Assembly (NCBI GenBank): GCA_016463045.1
Contig: JAEMSB010000351.1
Coordinates: 1 to 5,308, forward strand
Reading direction: 5' to 3'
Source: Niveispirillum sp.
GTDB taxonomy: Bacteria; Pseudomonadota; Alphaproteobacteria; Azospirillales; Azospirillaceae
Length of the DNA stretch: 5,308 nt
Part shown: piece by piece, positions 1 through 5,308 of the stretch
Layout of the letters: every line of letters begins with the position of its first letter
Position numbering within the stretch: the stretch's first letter is position 1
The notes under the pieces: model-generated
Told to the model about the DNA's origin: nothing
Database searches by the model: none
What the model saw: the letters and a program-made list of their open reading frames with translations, nothing else
Translations under genes and position numbers: made by a program

Positions 1-752
1 TCCTGGAACTGGGCGGCAACAACGCCATGATCGTGACGCCGTCGGCGGACCTGAAGCTGGCCGTGCGCGCCATCCTGTTCGCCGCCGTGGGTACGGCCGG
101 TCAGCGCTGCACCACGCTGCGCCGCCTGATCGTGCATACCGATTGCTATGACAAGGTGGTGTCGGCGGTGAAGAATGCCTTTGCGGCCATTCAGCCGGGC
201 GATCCGCGCAATGCCGGTACCTTGATGGGTCCGCTGATCGACAAGGCCGCCTTTGACGCCGTGGCTAAGGCACTGGACGCCGCAAAGGCCCAGGGCGGCA
301 CCGTCCATGGCGGTGGCCGCGCCCTGGCCGATACCTTGCCCGATGCGTACTATGCCTATCCCGCCATCGCGGAGATGCCGGCCCAGACTGAGATCGTGAA
401 GCACGAGACGTTCGGTCCCATCCTGTACATCCTTCGCTACAGCGACTTCGAGGAAGCCGTGGCCATGCAGAACGACGTGCCGCAGGGCCTGTCGTCCAGC
501 ATCATCACCCGCGACCTGCTGGAGGCCGAGCGCTTCCTGGCCCCCGATGGCTCCGACTGCGGCATTGCCAATGTCAATATGGGCCCCAGCGGTGCGGAAA
601 TCGGTGGTGCCTTCGGTGGCGAGAAGGAAACCGGTGGTGGCCGCGAAAGCGGTTCCGACAGCTGGCGGCAATATATGCGCCGCCAGACGTCAGCCATCAA
701 TTACGGCACCTCGCTGCCGCTGGCCCAGGGGATCGAGTTCCCCGAGCTGTGA
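1..752 (+). CDS. amaB: ALDH7-family aldehyde dehydrogenase (piperideine-6-carboxylate / aminoadipate-semialdehyde dehydrogenase type), 5' partial
   Basis: This is an NAD(P)-dependent aldehyde dehydrogenase of the antiquitin (ALDH7) group, which oxidises alpha-aminoadipate semialdehyde (in equilibrium with piperideine-6-carboxylate) to aminoadipate in lysine catabolism. The frame is open from base 3, so the first ATG (27) is internal and the N-terminal NAD-binding half lies outside the window. The sequence shows the catalytic-base motif LELGGNNA (Glu codon 6-8) and the nucleophile motif GTAGQRCTT (Cys codon 108-110). It also shows HETFGPILY, QGLSSSI, GSDCGIANVN, SGAEIGGAFGGEK, TGGGRESGSD, WRQYMRR and a C-terminal LPLAQGIEF. 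The run from GSDCGI to LPLAQGI is close to what I recall of human ALDH7A1, which separates it from generic ALDHs. The C-terminus is complete and ends in two consecutive in-frame stops (TGA, TAA). About 249 of roughly 500 residues are present. The family call is firm. The substrate is inferred from the subfamily, and the symbol amaB (also called pcd) is by analogy. Confidence 0.9.
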   Translation, partial: LELGGNNAMIVTPSADLKLAVRAILFAAVGTAGQRCTTLRRLIVHTDCYDKVVSAVKNAFAAIQPGDPRNAGTLMGPLIDKAAFDAVAKALDAAKAQGGTVHGGGRALADTLPDAYYAYPAIAEMPAQTEIVKHETFGPILYILRYSDFEEAVAMQNDVPQGLSSSIITRDLLEAERFLAPDGSDCGIANVNMGPSGAEIGGAFGGEKETGGGRESGSDSWRQYMRRQTSAINYGTSLPLAQGIEFPEL

Positions 753-760
753 TAAGGTCA

Positions 761-804
761 GCGGGCGGATGGGCAACCATCCGCCCGCCCTTACTTCTCG
801 TTTT
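761..804 (+). terminator. GC-rich hairpin with GCAA tetraloop after the aldehyde dehydrogenase
   Basis: Bases 761-772 pair perfectly with 777-788, giving a 12-bp, mostly G-C stem closed on the loop GCAA (773-776), a GNRA-type tetraloop. It starts 8 nt after the TGA of the dehydrogenase and is followed by a T-rich but interrupted stretch (791-804, ending in TTTT). The stem is strong enough for an intrinsic terminator. The broken U tract, which begins 2 nt after the stem, makes efficiency uncertain, so it could be an attenuator or an mRNA 3'-end stabiliser. It sits between the dehydrogenase and the regulator, ending only 13 nt before the preferred regulator start. Confidence 0.65.
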
Positions 805-817
805 GCCAAGGCCCCCG

Positions 818-1261
818 ATGGACGCCACCGACGCTCAACAGGATGCCGTTGATACGGCCCTGCTCGCCCTGCTGAAGGCTAATGCCCGTGAACCGGCGGC
901 GTCGCTGGCGCGCAAGCTGGGGCTGGCCCGGTCGTCGGTACAGGCCCGCATCGCGCGGCTGGAACGGCTGGGCATCATCCAGGGCTATACGCTGCGCCAG
1001 GATCCGGGCAGCAGCCGGCTTATCCGCGCCTATGTCCTGCTCTCCACCAACCCCAAGATGCTGTCGCGCATCGTGGCGGAGGTGAAGCGAATCACCGAGG
1101 TGGAAAGCCTGTCCGCCATTTCCGGCACCTATGACATGATGGCCGTCGTCGCGGCACAGTCGGTGCAGGATATCGACCGCGTGCTCGATCTGCTGGGTCA
1201 GGTGCAGGGGATCGAACGCACCATGTCCTCACTGGTCCTGTCGGACAAGTTCAGGCGCTGA
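818..1261 (+). CDS. Lrp/AsnC-family transcriptional regulator
   Basis: This 147-residue protein has the size and two-part layout of Lrp/AsnC regulators. An N-terminal winged helix-turn-helix (about residues 9-57) includes ASLARKLGLARSSVQARIARLE, split here as ASLARKLGLA then RSSVQARIARLE, followed by LGIIQGY. A C-terminal ligand-binding RAM domain (about 68-140) contains VESLSAISGTYDMMAVVA and ends IERTMSSLVLSDKF. Such proteins form dimers or octamers and usually respond to amino acids or related metabolites. The start at 818 is preferred because CAAGG (807-811) lies 6 nt upstream and the product begins like other family members. An alternative GTG at 749 overlaps the dehydrogenase stop (GTGA) but would add 23 atypical residues encoded across the hairpin. 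The same orientation and closeness to a lysine-catabolic dehydrogenase suggest it controls that pathway. The effector is not visible from sequence. The gene ends 10 nt from the oppositely oriented thiL. Confidence 0.9.
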   Translation: MDATDAQQDAVDTALLALLKANAREPAASLARKLGLARSSVQARIARLERLGIIQGYTLRQDPGSSRLIRAYVLLSTNPKMLSRIVAEVKRITEVESLSAISGTYDMMAVVAAQSVQDIDRVLDLLGQVQGIERTMSSLVLSDKFRR

Positions 1262-1271
1262 TCCTGCGACG

Positions 1272-2276
1272 TCAGAAATGACGCCAGCCGCCGGGACCGA
1301 GATCCGTTTCGGCCCCGTCCAGGCCAAGGATGTCCAGACCGGGTTCGCCGTCGATCACCTTGCCGATGCGAGTGACGGCGATGCCGGCATTCTGACCGGC
1401 AGCGGCAATGTCCTCGGCCTTGTCGGCGGGGGCGGTAAAGGCCACCTCGTAATCATCCCCGCCCGTCAGGATGGCACGGCGCAGGGTGGGCGCCCCCACC
1501 AACAGGCGCAGGGCCGGGCCAGACAGCGGCACCGACTGCACATCCAGAACCAAGCGCACCTTGCTGGTCAGCGCCATGTGACGCAGGTCGGCAACCAGCC
1601 CGTCGGAAATATCCAGGGCCGCCGTGCCGAACACCCGCAGCGAGGCGACAAGATCCAGACGCGGGGCCGGGCGGCGCAGGCGGGACAGGAGATAGGCGCG
1701 GTCGGCCTCCGGTACCGGCTGCGTCAGCGCACCCTGCGCCAGCTTCAACCCCAGCGCCGCATCACCGATGGAACCGGTGACGAACAGGGCGTCGCCCAGC
1801 TTCGCCCCCTTGCGCCGGATCATGCGGTTGCGCGGCACCAGACCCAGAGCCGTGATGGTCAGGGACAAGGGACCGGAGGTGGAGACGGTATCGCCACCCA
1901 GCAGATTGACCTTGAAGGCGCGCTGCGCCTCCCCCAGCCCCTTGGTGAAGGCTTCCACCCAATCATCGCCAATGCTTTTCGGCAGGCTGGTGACCAGGGA
2001 ATAGGCGAGCGGTTCGGCGCCCTTGGCCGCCAGATCCGACATGTTGACGGCCAGGATTTTCCAGGCCAGGTCGGCGGGATTGTCGTTGGGCAGGAAATGC
2101 ACGCCGCTGACCATGGCATCGGTGGTAACCACCAGCTGCTGATCATGCGGTACGTCCAGGACGGCGGCATCGTCGGTCAGGTCGAAGGCGCCGGGCACGC
2201 CCACCGCCAGGGGCCGGAAGAAACGTTCGATCCGGCCAAATTCGCCCAAGCTGACGGCACCGCCCTGATTGGTCAC
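1272..2276 (-). CDS. thiL: Thiamine-monophosphate kinase ThiL
   Basis: ThiL phosphorylates thiamine monophosphate with ATP to give thiamine diphosphate, the active cofactor, in the cytoplasm. The 334 residues match the usual family length (about 310-340). The visible motifs come in the expected order: GEFGRIERFF (11-20), the metal/ATP-binding LTDDAAVLDVP (33-43), TTDAMVSGVHF (51-61), NMSDLAAKGAEP (78-89), LGGDT (126-130), DISDGLVADL (222-231), GGDDYEV (272-278) and the terminal GGWRHF. It is the last gene of the operon. The start is a GTG whose first bases form a 4-nt GTGA overlap with the nusB stop, with AAGGG (2286-2290) 9 nt upstream, which suggests translational coupling. A TTD variant replaces the more usual GDD in the first acidic motif, but both aspartates that follow are kept. 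The stop codon lies 10 nt from the convergent Lrp/AsnC-family gene with no obvious terminator between them. Confidence 0.95.
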   Translation of the reverse strand: MTNQGGAVSLGEFGRIERFFRPLAVGVPGAFDLTDDAAVLDVPHDQQLVVTTDAMVSGVHFLPNDNPADLAWKILAVNMSDLAAKGAEPLAYSLVTSLPKSIGDDWVEAFTKGLGEAQRAFKVNLLGGDTVSTSGPLSLTITALGLVPRNRMIRRKGAKLGDALFVTGSIGDAALGLKLAQGALTQPVPEADRAYLLSRLRRPAPRLDLVASLRVFGTAALDISDGLVADLRHMALTSKVRLVLDVQSVPLSGPALRLLVGAPTLRRAILTGGDDYEVAFTAPADKAEDIAAAGQNAGIAVTRIGKVIDGEPGLDILGLDGAETDLGPGGWRHF

Positions 2277-2824
2277 GACGCGTCGCCCTTGCCCGCCGGC
2301 TTGGCGTTCATTTCGGCGGCGCGCAGCGTGCGGGCCAGCTTGTCCAGAACGCCATTGACCATGCCCGGCTCGCGACCTGCGAAGAAGGCATGGGCCACGT
2401 CGATATAGTCATTGATGATGATGTGCGGGGCGACCGCCGTATTGGCCAGCAGTTCCCAGGACCCGGCCCGCAGGATGGCGCGCAGCAGCAGTTCCATCCG
2501 CTCCAGCGACCATTGCCGGTCCAGCAGCCCGCCCAGATGCTGATCCACCTCGGCCAGACGGCCCTGTACCCCGCGCACGATATCGGCGAACAGGGTGGGG
2601 TCGGCGGTCACAAACTCCTCACCATCCTGTTCCTGGCCGATGCGGTGACGCGCGAATTCATGGATCACCGTGTCGCTGGACGCCCCGGCCAGATCAATCT
2701 GGTACAGGCCCTGGACAGCAGCCAGACGGGCAGCCGAGCGGCGAGCCTTGGCGGACCCGGTGGGCTTGATCTTGGGGGCCGGTTCAGTGGCGGCCGGCGG
2801 GGTGATCTTCTTGCGCGGGGGCAT
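2273..2824 (-). CDS. nusB: Transcription antitermination factor NusB
   Basis: NusB is an all-helical RNA-binding protein that, with NusE (ribosomal protein S10), binds boxA RNA and supports antitermination of rRNA transcription. Visible family blocks are ARRSAARLAAVQGLYQ (27-42), MELLLRAILRAGSWELL in the middle, then INDYIDVAHAFF and a C-terminal MVNGVLDKLAR. The 183-residue product is longer than the usual 140-160. The excess is an N-terminal tail of about 25 residues rich in Lys, Pro and Ala, plus a short Ala/Lys/Gly tail at the end. The ATG at 2824 has AGGT (2831-2834) 6 nt upstream. It lies 16 nt after the ribH stop, and the gene overlaps thiL by 4 nt. Location directly after ribH is a widespread bacterial arrangement, so co-transcription with the riboflavin genes is expected. 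Confidence 0.95.
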   Translation of the reverse strand: MPPRKKITPPAATEPAPKIKPTGSAKARRSAARLAAVQGLYQIDLAGASSDTVIHEFARHRIGQEQDGEEFVTADPTLFADIVRGVQGRLAEVDQHLGGLLDRQWSLERMELLLRAILRAGSWELLANTAVAPHIIINDYIDVAHAFFAGREPGMVNGVLDKLARTLRAAEMNAKPAGKGDAS

Positions 2825-2840
2825 ATCTAAACCTGGAAAC

Positions 2841-3326
2841 TCAGCGTGAATAGAGACGGAACTGCTTCTTCAGCTCGATCATCTGAAGGCAGGCATTGGC
2901 GGCGAAACCGCCCTTGTTCTTCTGATTGACGGCAGCGCGGGCCCAGGCCTGCTCATAATTCTCGGTCGTGAGAATGCCGTTGCCGATGGCCAGCGTATGG
3001 TTCAGCGACAGCTGAGCCAGACCATGGGCGCTTTCCTGGCAGACATAGTCGTAATGGGTGGTCTCACCCCGGATCACACAGCCCAGCGCAACGTAACCGT
3101 CGAAACGGCGGCGGCCGGAATAGAAATCCATGGAGCGGACGGAGAACTGGATGGCGGCGGGGATTTCCAGGGCACCGGGCACCTGGAAAATCTCATAGGT
3201 GGCGCCCACCGCATCCAGGGCGGCAACGGCGCCCTTGACCAGTTCGTCCGCGAGGTCGTCGTAAAAACGGGCCTCAACGATCATGATATGGGGCGCGTCA
3301 GCCATGGGGGCCATCCAGTCCGTCAT
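2841..3326 (-). CDS. ribH: 6,7-dimethyl-8-ribityllumazine synthase (RibH, RibH1-like)
   Basis: RibH condenses 5-amino-6-ribitylaminouracil with 3,4-dihydroxy-2-butanone 4-phosphate, the product of the neighbouring RibB domain, to give the lumazine used by RibE. The 161 residues carry the expected motifs: VEARFYDDLADELVKGA (17-33, with the substrate-stacking aromatic), VPGALEIP (49-56), GCVIRGETTHYDYV (82-95, with the probable catalytic His91), GNGILTTENYEQA (115-127), Arg130, and NKGGFAANACLQMI (137-150). The IGNGILT and KGGFAA wording resembles what I recall of Brucella RibH1, a pentameric form, so a simple pentamer rather than a 60-mer capsid is possible but unproven. The start is uncertain. 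The ATG at 3326 is 9 nt after the ribBX stop but has no evident Shine-Dalgarno. The in-frame ATG at 3305 (residue 8) would give a 154-residue protein starting MADAPHIMIVEARFY, closer to family norms. Confidence 0.95.
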   Translation of the reverse strand: MTDWMAPMADAPHIMIVEARFYDDLADELVKGAVAALDAVGATYEIFQVPGALEIPAAIQFSVRSMDFYSGRRRFDGYVALGCVIRGETTHYDYVCQESAHGLAQLSLNHTLAIGNGILTTENYEQAWARAAVNQKNKGGFAANACLQMIELKKQFRLYSR

Positions 3327-3335
3327 GTTGAAAGA

Positions 3336-4478
3336 TCAGAAGGGGGTGGGTATGGCCCTTTGACCGACAATGGTCAAGCCATAGCCTTCGAGGCCCACCA
3401 CCGTCTTTTTGGTATTGCTCAGTAGCACCATCTTCTTCACGCCCAGGTCGTTCAGGATCTGGGCCCCGATGCCGTAATCGCGCAGCTCGCCATTCAGCTC
3501 GGCATTGCCGTCATCAATGGCGCGCAACCGGTCGGCCAGCGAGAAAGGCTGGGCATCGCGCATCAGGACGATGACGCCGCGCCCTTCATCGCCCACGGCC
3601 TTCATGGCGGCTTCCAGGCTGCCCACCGGGCCATGGCGGCTGTCGGCCAGCAGGTCCTTGACGATGTTCAGCGCATGCATGCGCACCGGAACCGGCACAT
3701 CATCATGGATGTCGCCCTTGACCAGCGCCACATGCTCCGCCCCCGAGATGCGGTTGCGATAGACGATCATCTCGAAACGACCGCCGAAATGGCTGTCCAG
3801 AACGGTGCGGTAGGAGCGTTCGACGATGGTTTCTGTGCGGCGACGATAGGCGATCAGGTCGGCGATGGTACCGATCTTCAGCCCATGCAGCTGCCCGAAC
3901 TTCACCAGATCCGGCATGCGGGCCATGGTGCCGTCATCATTCATGATCTCACAGATCACGCCGGCGGCGGGCAGGCCGGCCAGCCGCGACAGGTCCACCG
4001 AGGCCTCGGTATGGCCAGCGCGGACCAGGGTGCCGCCATCACGGGCCAGCAGCGGGAAGACGTGGCCGGGGGTCACTATATCGCGGCTGTCGACATTGGG
4101 ATCGATGGCGACCTGGATGGTGCGGGCGCGGTCGGCAGCGCTGATGCCTGTCGTCACGCCCGTCCGCGCCTCAATCGACACAGTAAATGCCGTCTGATGA
4201 CGGGTGCCATTCTGCTGCGCCATCAGGGGCAGGCGCAGACGTTCATTCATGGGGCTGTCGATGGCGAGGCAAATCAGGCCGCGCCCGAAGCGCGCCATGA
4301 AATTGATAGCCTCCGGCGTGGCGGCAGAGGCGGGGATCACCAGATCGCCCTCATTCTCCCGGTCCTCATCATCGACCAGGATGAACATGCGACCCTGGCG
4401 GGCCTCTTCGATCAGTTCCTCGGTGCTGGACAGCACGGGACGGTCGTCCTCGGTCAGACGGGTTTCGATAGCCGACAT
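3336..4478 (-). CDS. ribB: 3,4-dihydroxy-2-butanone 4-phosphate synthase fused to a degenerate GTP cyclohydrolase II domain (RibBX type)
   Basis: Residues 1 to about 214 are a complete RibB, which converts ribulose 5-phosphate to 3,4-dihydroxy-2-butanone 4-phosphate plus formate. The metal-binding acidic loop DDEDRENEGDLV (36-47), FTVSIEA, GVTTGISAADRA (107-118), PGHVFPLLARDGG (137-149), RAGHTEASVDL (153-163) and NDDGTMAR (180-187) are all present. Residues 215-380 have the GTP cyclohydrolase II fold signature (EHVALVKGDI, then LRDYGIGAQILNDLGV and GLEGYGL) but lack its chemistry. Aligned without gaps to E. coli RibA, the three zinc cysteines become Asn271, His282 and Pro284, and the whole domain contains no cysteine. 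The QEGRGIGL-type loop after Arg307 is also gone. It should therefore not open GTP. Such fusions are known in Proteobacteria as RibBX, and annotation as bifunctional RibBA would be misleading. The start at 4478 is chosen over ATG 4514 because AAGGA (4490-4494) lies 11 nt upstream and the gap to the ribE stop is then 4 nt. The longer form would add 12 residues overlapping ribE. Confidence 0.94.
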   Translation of the reverse strand: MSAIETRLTEDDRPVLSSTEELIEEARQGRMFILVDDEDRENEGDLVIPASAATPEAINFMARFGRGLICLAIDSPMNERLRLPLMAQQNGTRHQTAFTVSIEARTGVTTGISAADRARTIQVAIDPNVDSRDIVTPGHVFPLLARDGGTLVRAGHTEASVDLSRLAGLPAAGVICEIMNDDGTMARMPDLVKFGQLHGLKIGTIADLIAYRRRTETIVERSYRTVLDSHFGGRFEMIVYRNRISGAEHVALVKGDIHDDVPVPVRMHALNIVKDLLADSRHGPVGSLEAAMKAVGDEGRGVIVLMRDAQPFSLADRLRAIDDGNAELNGELRDYGIGAQILNDLGVKKMVLLSNTKKTVVGLEGYGLTIVGQRAIPTPF

Positions 4479-4482
4479 GTCG

Positions 4483-5073
4483 TTAAGCGTCCTTCCCCAC
4501 CAGCCGCGCGACATAACGCGCCAGCATGTCCACTTCCAGATTGATGCGTGCCCCCGGCCCGATCAGGCCGAAGGTGGTCTGTTCCGCCGTATGCGGGATG
4601 ATATTGACGCCGAAGACATCGTCATCGACCTCATTCACGGTCAGCGACACGCCGTTCAATGCGACAGACCCCTTGGCCGCGATGAAACGCTTCAGCTTTT
4701 GCGGCACACGGAAACGCCAGCGGTGGCTGTCGCCATCGGGCGTGACGGACACAACCTCGCCCACGCCATCAACATGGCCATAGACCAGGTGGCCGCCCAG
4801 CTCATCCCCCAGCTTCAAGGAGCGTTCCAGGTTGAGCGGCGTGCCAACCACCCAATCGCCGACCGTGGTCAGCGCGATGGTTTCGGCAGACACATCCACC
4901 TTATAGGCGTCGGCCAGCTTCTCCACCACGGTCAGGCAGACCCCGTTGGAAGCAATGGACGCACCCATGGCCACGCTGTTCATATCGAACCGCGTTTGGA
5001 TGGTCAGTCTCAGGTCGCCACGGCGCTCGATCTCCACGACGCGGCCGACATCGGTGATGATTCCGGTAAACAT
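4483..5073 (-). CDS. ribE: Riboflavin synthase alpha chain (RibE; called RibC in some species)
   Basis: Riboflavin synthase dismutates two 6,7-dimethyl-8-ribityllumazine molecules into riboflavin and the ribitylaminouracil that RibH reuses. The 196-residue product has the two tandem lumazine-binding barrels of the family. The first has MFTGIITDVG (1-10), SNGVCLTVV (42-50), VDVSAETI (59-66) and NLERSLKLGDELGGHLVYGH (81-100). The second has GHVDGVGEV (99-107), KGSVALNGVSLTVNEV (134-149), NIIPHTAEQTT (157-167) and a terminal helix DMLARYVARL. The start at 5073 is preferred to the ATG at 5079, because family members begin MFTGI and TAGG (5082-5085) lies 8 nt from 5073 but only about 2 nt from 5079. 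It is the first gene of the visible operon. The stop TAA sits 4 nt before the ribBX start, whose ribosome binding site lies inside the end of ribE. Confidence 0.96.
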   Translation of the reverse strand: MFTGIITDVGRVVEIERRGDLRLTIQTRFDMNSVAMGASIASNGVCLTVVEKLADAYKVDVSAETIALTTVGDWVVGTPLNLERSLKLGDELGGHLVYGHVDGVGEVVSVTPDGDSHRWRFRVPQKLKRFIAAKGSVALNGVSLTVNEVDDDVFGVNIIPHTAEQTTFGLIGPGARINLEVDMLARYVARLVGKDA

Positions 5074-5190
5074 GGGCATAACCTAGGGCTTACCGCGCCT
5101 TTGTGCGAGGGGGCGATAGATGCACGGGGCGCATGGCGGGATGGGGTTAATGGGATGCTGACGCGTGGGGTGGCTCCGTTTTGTTAACCC

Positions 5191-5207
5191 TGTGGAACAT
5201 GTGGAAC
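5191..5207. repeat. Tandem TGTGGAAC direct repeat
   Basis: TGTGGAAC occurs at 5191-5198 and again at 5200-5207, a 9-base period. GGAACATG (5194-5201) also has an inverted copy CATGTTCC at 5231-5238. Each unit shares TGTGGA with the complement of the DnaA-box consensus but departs from it in the last three positions. Its position about 120 bases upstream of ribE would suit a protein-binding site. No function can be assigned from sequence alone. Confidence 0.4.
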
Positions 5208-5274
5208 GGGGTTTTGGGGTGGTTTCGGTTCATGTTCCGGTGATCGTGACCGATCCCCGGCCTCAGTCGCAGGC

Positions 5275-5290
5275 GCCGACATCCGTCGGC
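5275..5290. other. Short GC hairpin near the window edge
   Basis: GCCGAC (5275-5280) pairs with GTCGGC (5285-5290) around a 4-base loop ATCC. There is no U tract after it on either strand. It could be the remains of a terminator for an upstream gene or chance in GC-rich DNA. The stem is only 6 bp. Confidence 0.25.
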
Positions 5291-5308
5291 TTGGCTTACG
5301 CGCCATGT

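Larger units (their letters stand above)
5074..5308. other. Upstream region of the riboflavin operon, no assignable gene
   Basis: About 235 bases precede ribE and should hold its promoter if the operon starts here, but I cannot place convincing -35 and -10 boxes. I looked on the minus strand for the FMN riboswitch consensus (GGTGAAATTCCC and the later GGGCCGACGG and TCCGGATG blocks) and saw none. One minus-strand frame is open from the window edge to a TAA at 5184-5186, and other frames are also open, but codon third positions and peptide content do not favour any of them strongly. The tail of an upstream gene is possible but not supported. GC content drops locally around 5175-5188. Confidence 0.5.

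Noticed and set aside
1270..1283. Intrinsic terminator at the convergent gene ends
   Set aside because: The stem is only 5 bp with a GAAA loop and has no U tract on either side.
1278..2408. Long + strand open frame (376 codons) opposite thiL and the end of nusB
   Set aside because: It is antisense to well-supported thiL and nusB, has Gln/Gly/His/Arg-rich low-complexity content with no family motif, and is typical of a shadow frame in GC-rich DNA.
4479..4514. Longer ribBX start at ATG 4514 (12 extra residues)
   Set aside because: The added residues overlap ribE, do not resemble RibB N-termini, and ATG 4478 has a better placed AAGGA.
3633..4544. Long + strand open frame (303 codons) opposite ribBX
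   Set aside because: It lies opposite the conserved RibB motifs, and its composition (rich in His, Asp, Gly, Gln) looks like a reverse-complement artefact.
4204..5187. Long + strand open frame (327 codons) opposite ribE
   Set aside because: It covers ribE antisense and has no recognisable domain. Its extension past the ribE start only reflects a lack of stops in GC-rich DNA.
5191..5207. DnaA boxes marking a replication origin
   Set aside because: The repeats share only TGTGGA with the box complement, no AT-rich unwinding region is nearby, and no origin-linked genes are present.
5074..5308. FMN riboswitch upstream of ribE
   Set aside because: None of the conserved sequence blocks could be found on the minus strand.

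Overview
The window is GC-rich, densely packed bacterial DNA. Protein motifs and gene order point to an alphaproteobacterium, probably of the Rhodospirillales/Azospirillum type. This placement rests on recalled family sequences, not on a database search. Two transcription units converge near position 1265.

Left, + strand (1-1261): the 3' two thirds of an ALDH7-family aldehyde dehydrogenase (antiquitin / piperideine-6-carboxylate dehydrogenase type, a lysine-degradation enzyme), cut by the window edge. A strong GC hairpin with a GCAA loop follows, then a small Lrp/AsnC-family regulator that may control the dehydrogenase.

Right, - strand (5073 down to 1272): five tightly spaced genes in the order ribE, ribB fused to a degenerate RibA domain (ribBX type), ribH, nusB, thiL. 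The gaps are 4, 9 and 16 nt, with a final 4-nt GTGA overlap, so this is almost certainly one operon. RibB makes 3,4-dihydroxy-2-butanone 4-phosphate. RibH condenses it with the ribityl-aminouracil to give lumazine, and RibE dismutates lumazine to riboflavin. NusB is a transcription antitermination factor, and ThiL makes thiamine diphosphate. Neither ribD nor an active GTP cyclohydrolase II (ribA) lies in the window, so both must be encoded elsewhere.

Far right (5074-5308): about 235 bases upstream of ribE with no gene I can assign. They hold short repeats and a small hairpin, and no recognisable FMN riboswitch.

The most notable point is the C-terminal domain of the RibB fusion. It keeps the length and scaffold of GTP cyclohydrolase II but has lost all three zinc cysteines and the catalytic loop. 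This matches a variant already described in Proteobacteria, so it is unusual but not new. I found no mobile element, CRISPR array, RNA gene or clearly undescribed system.
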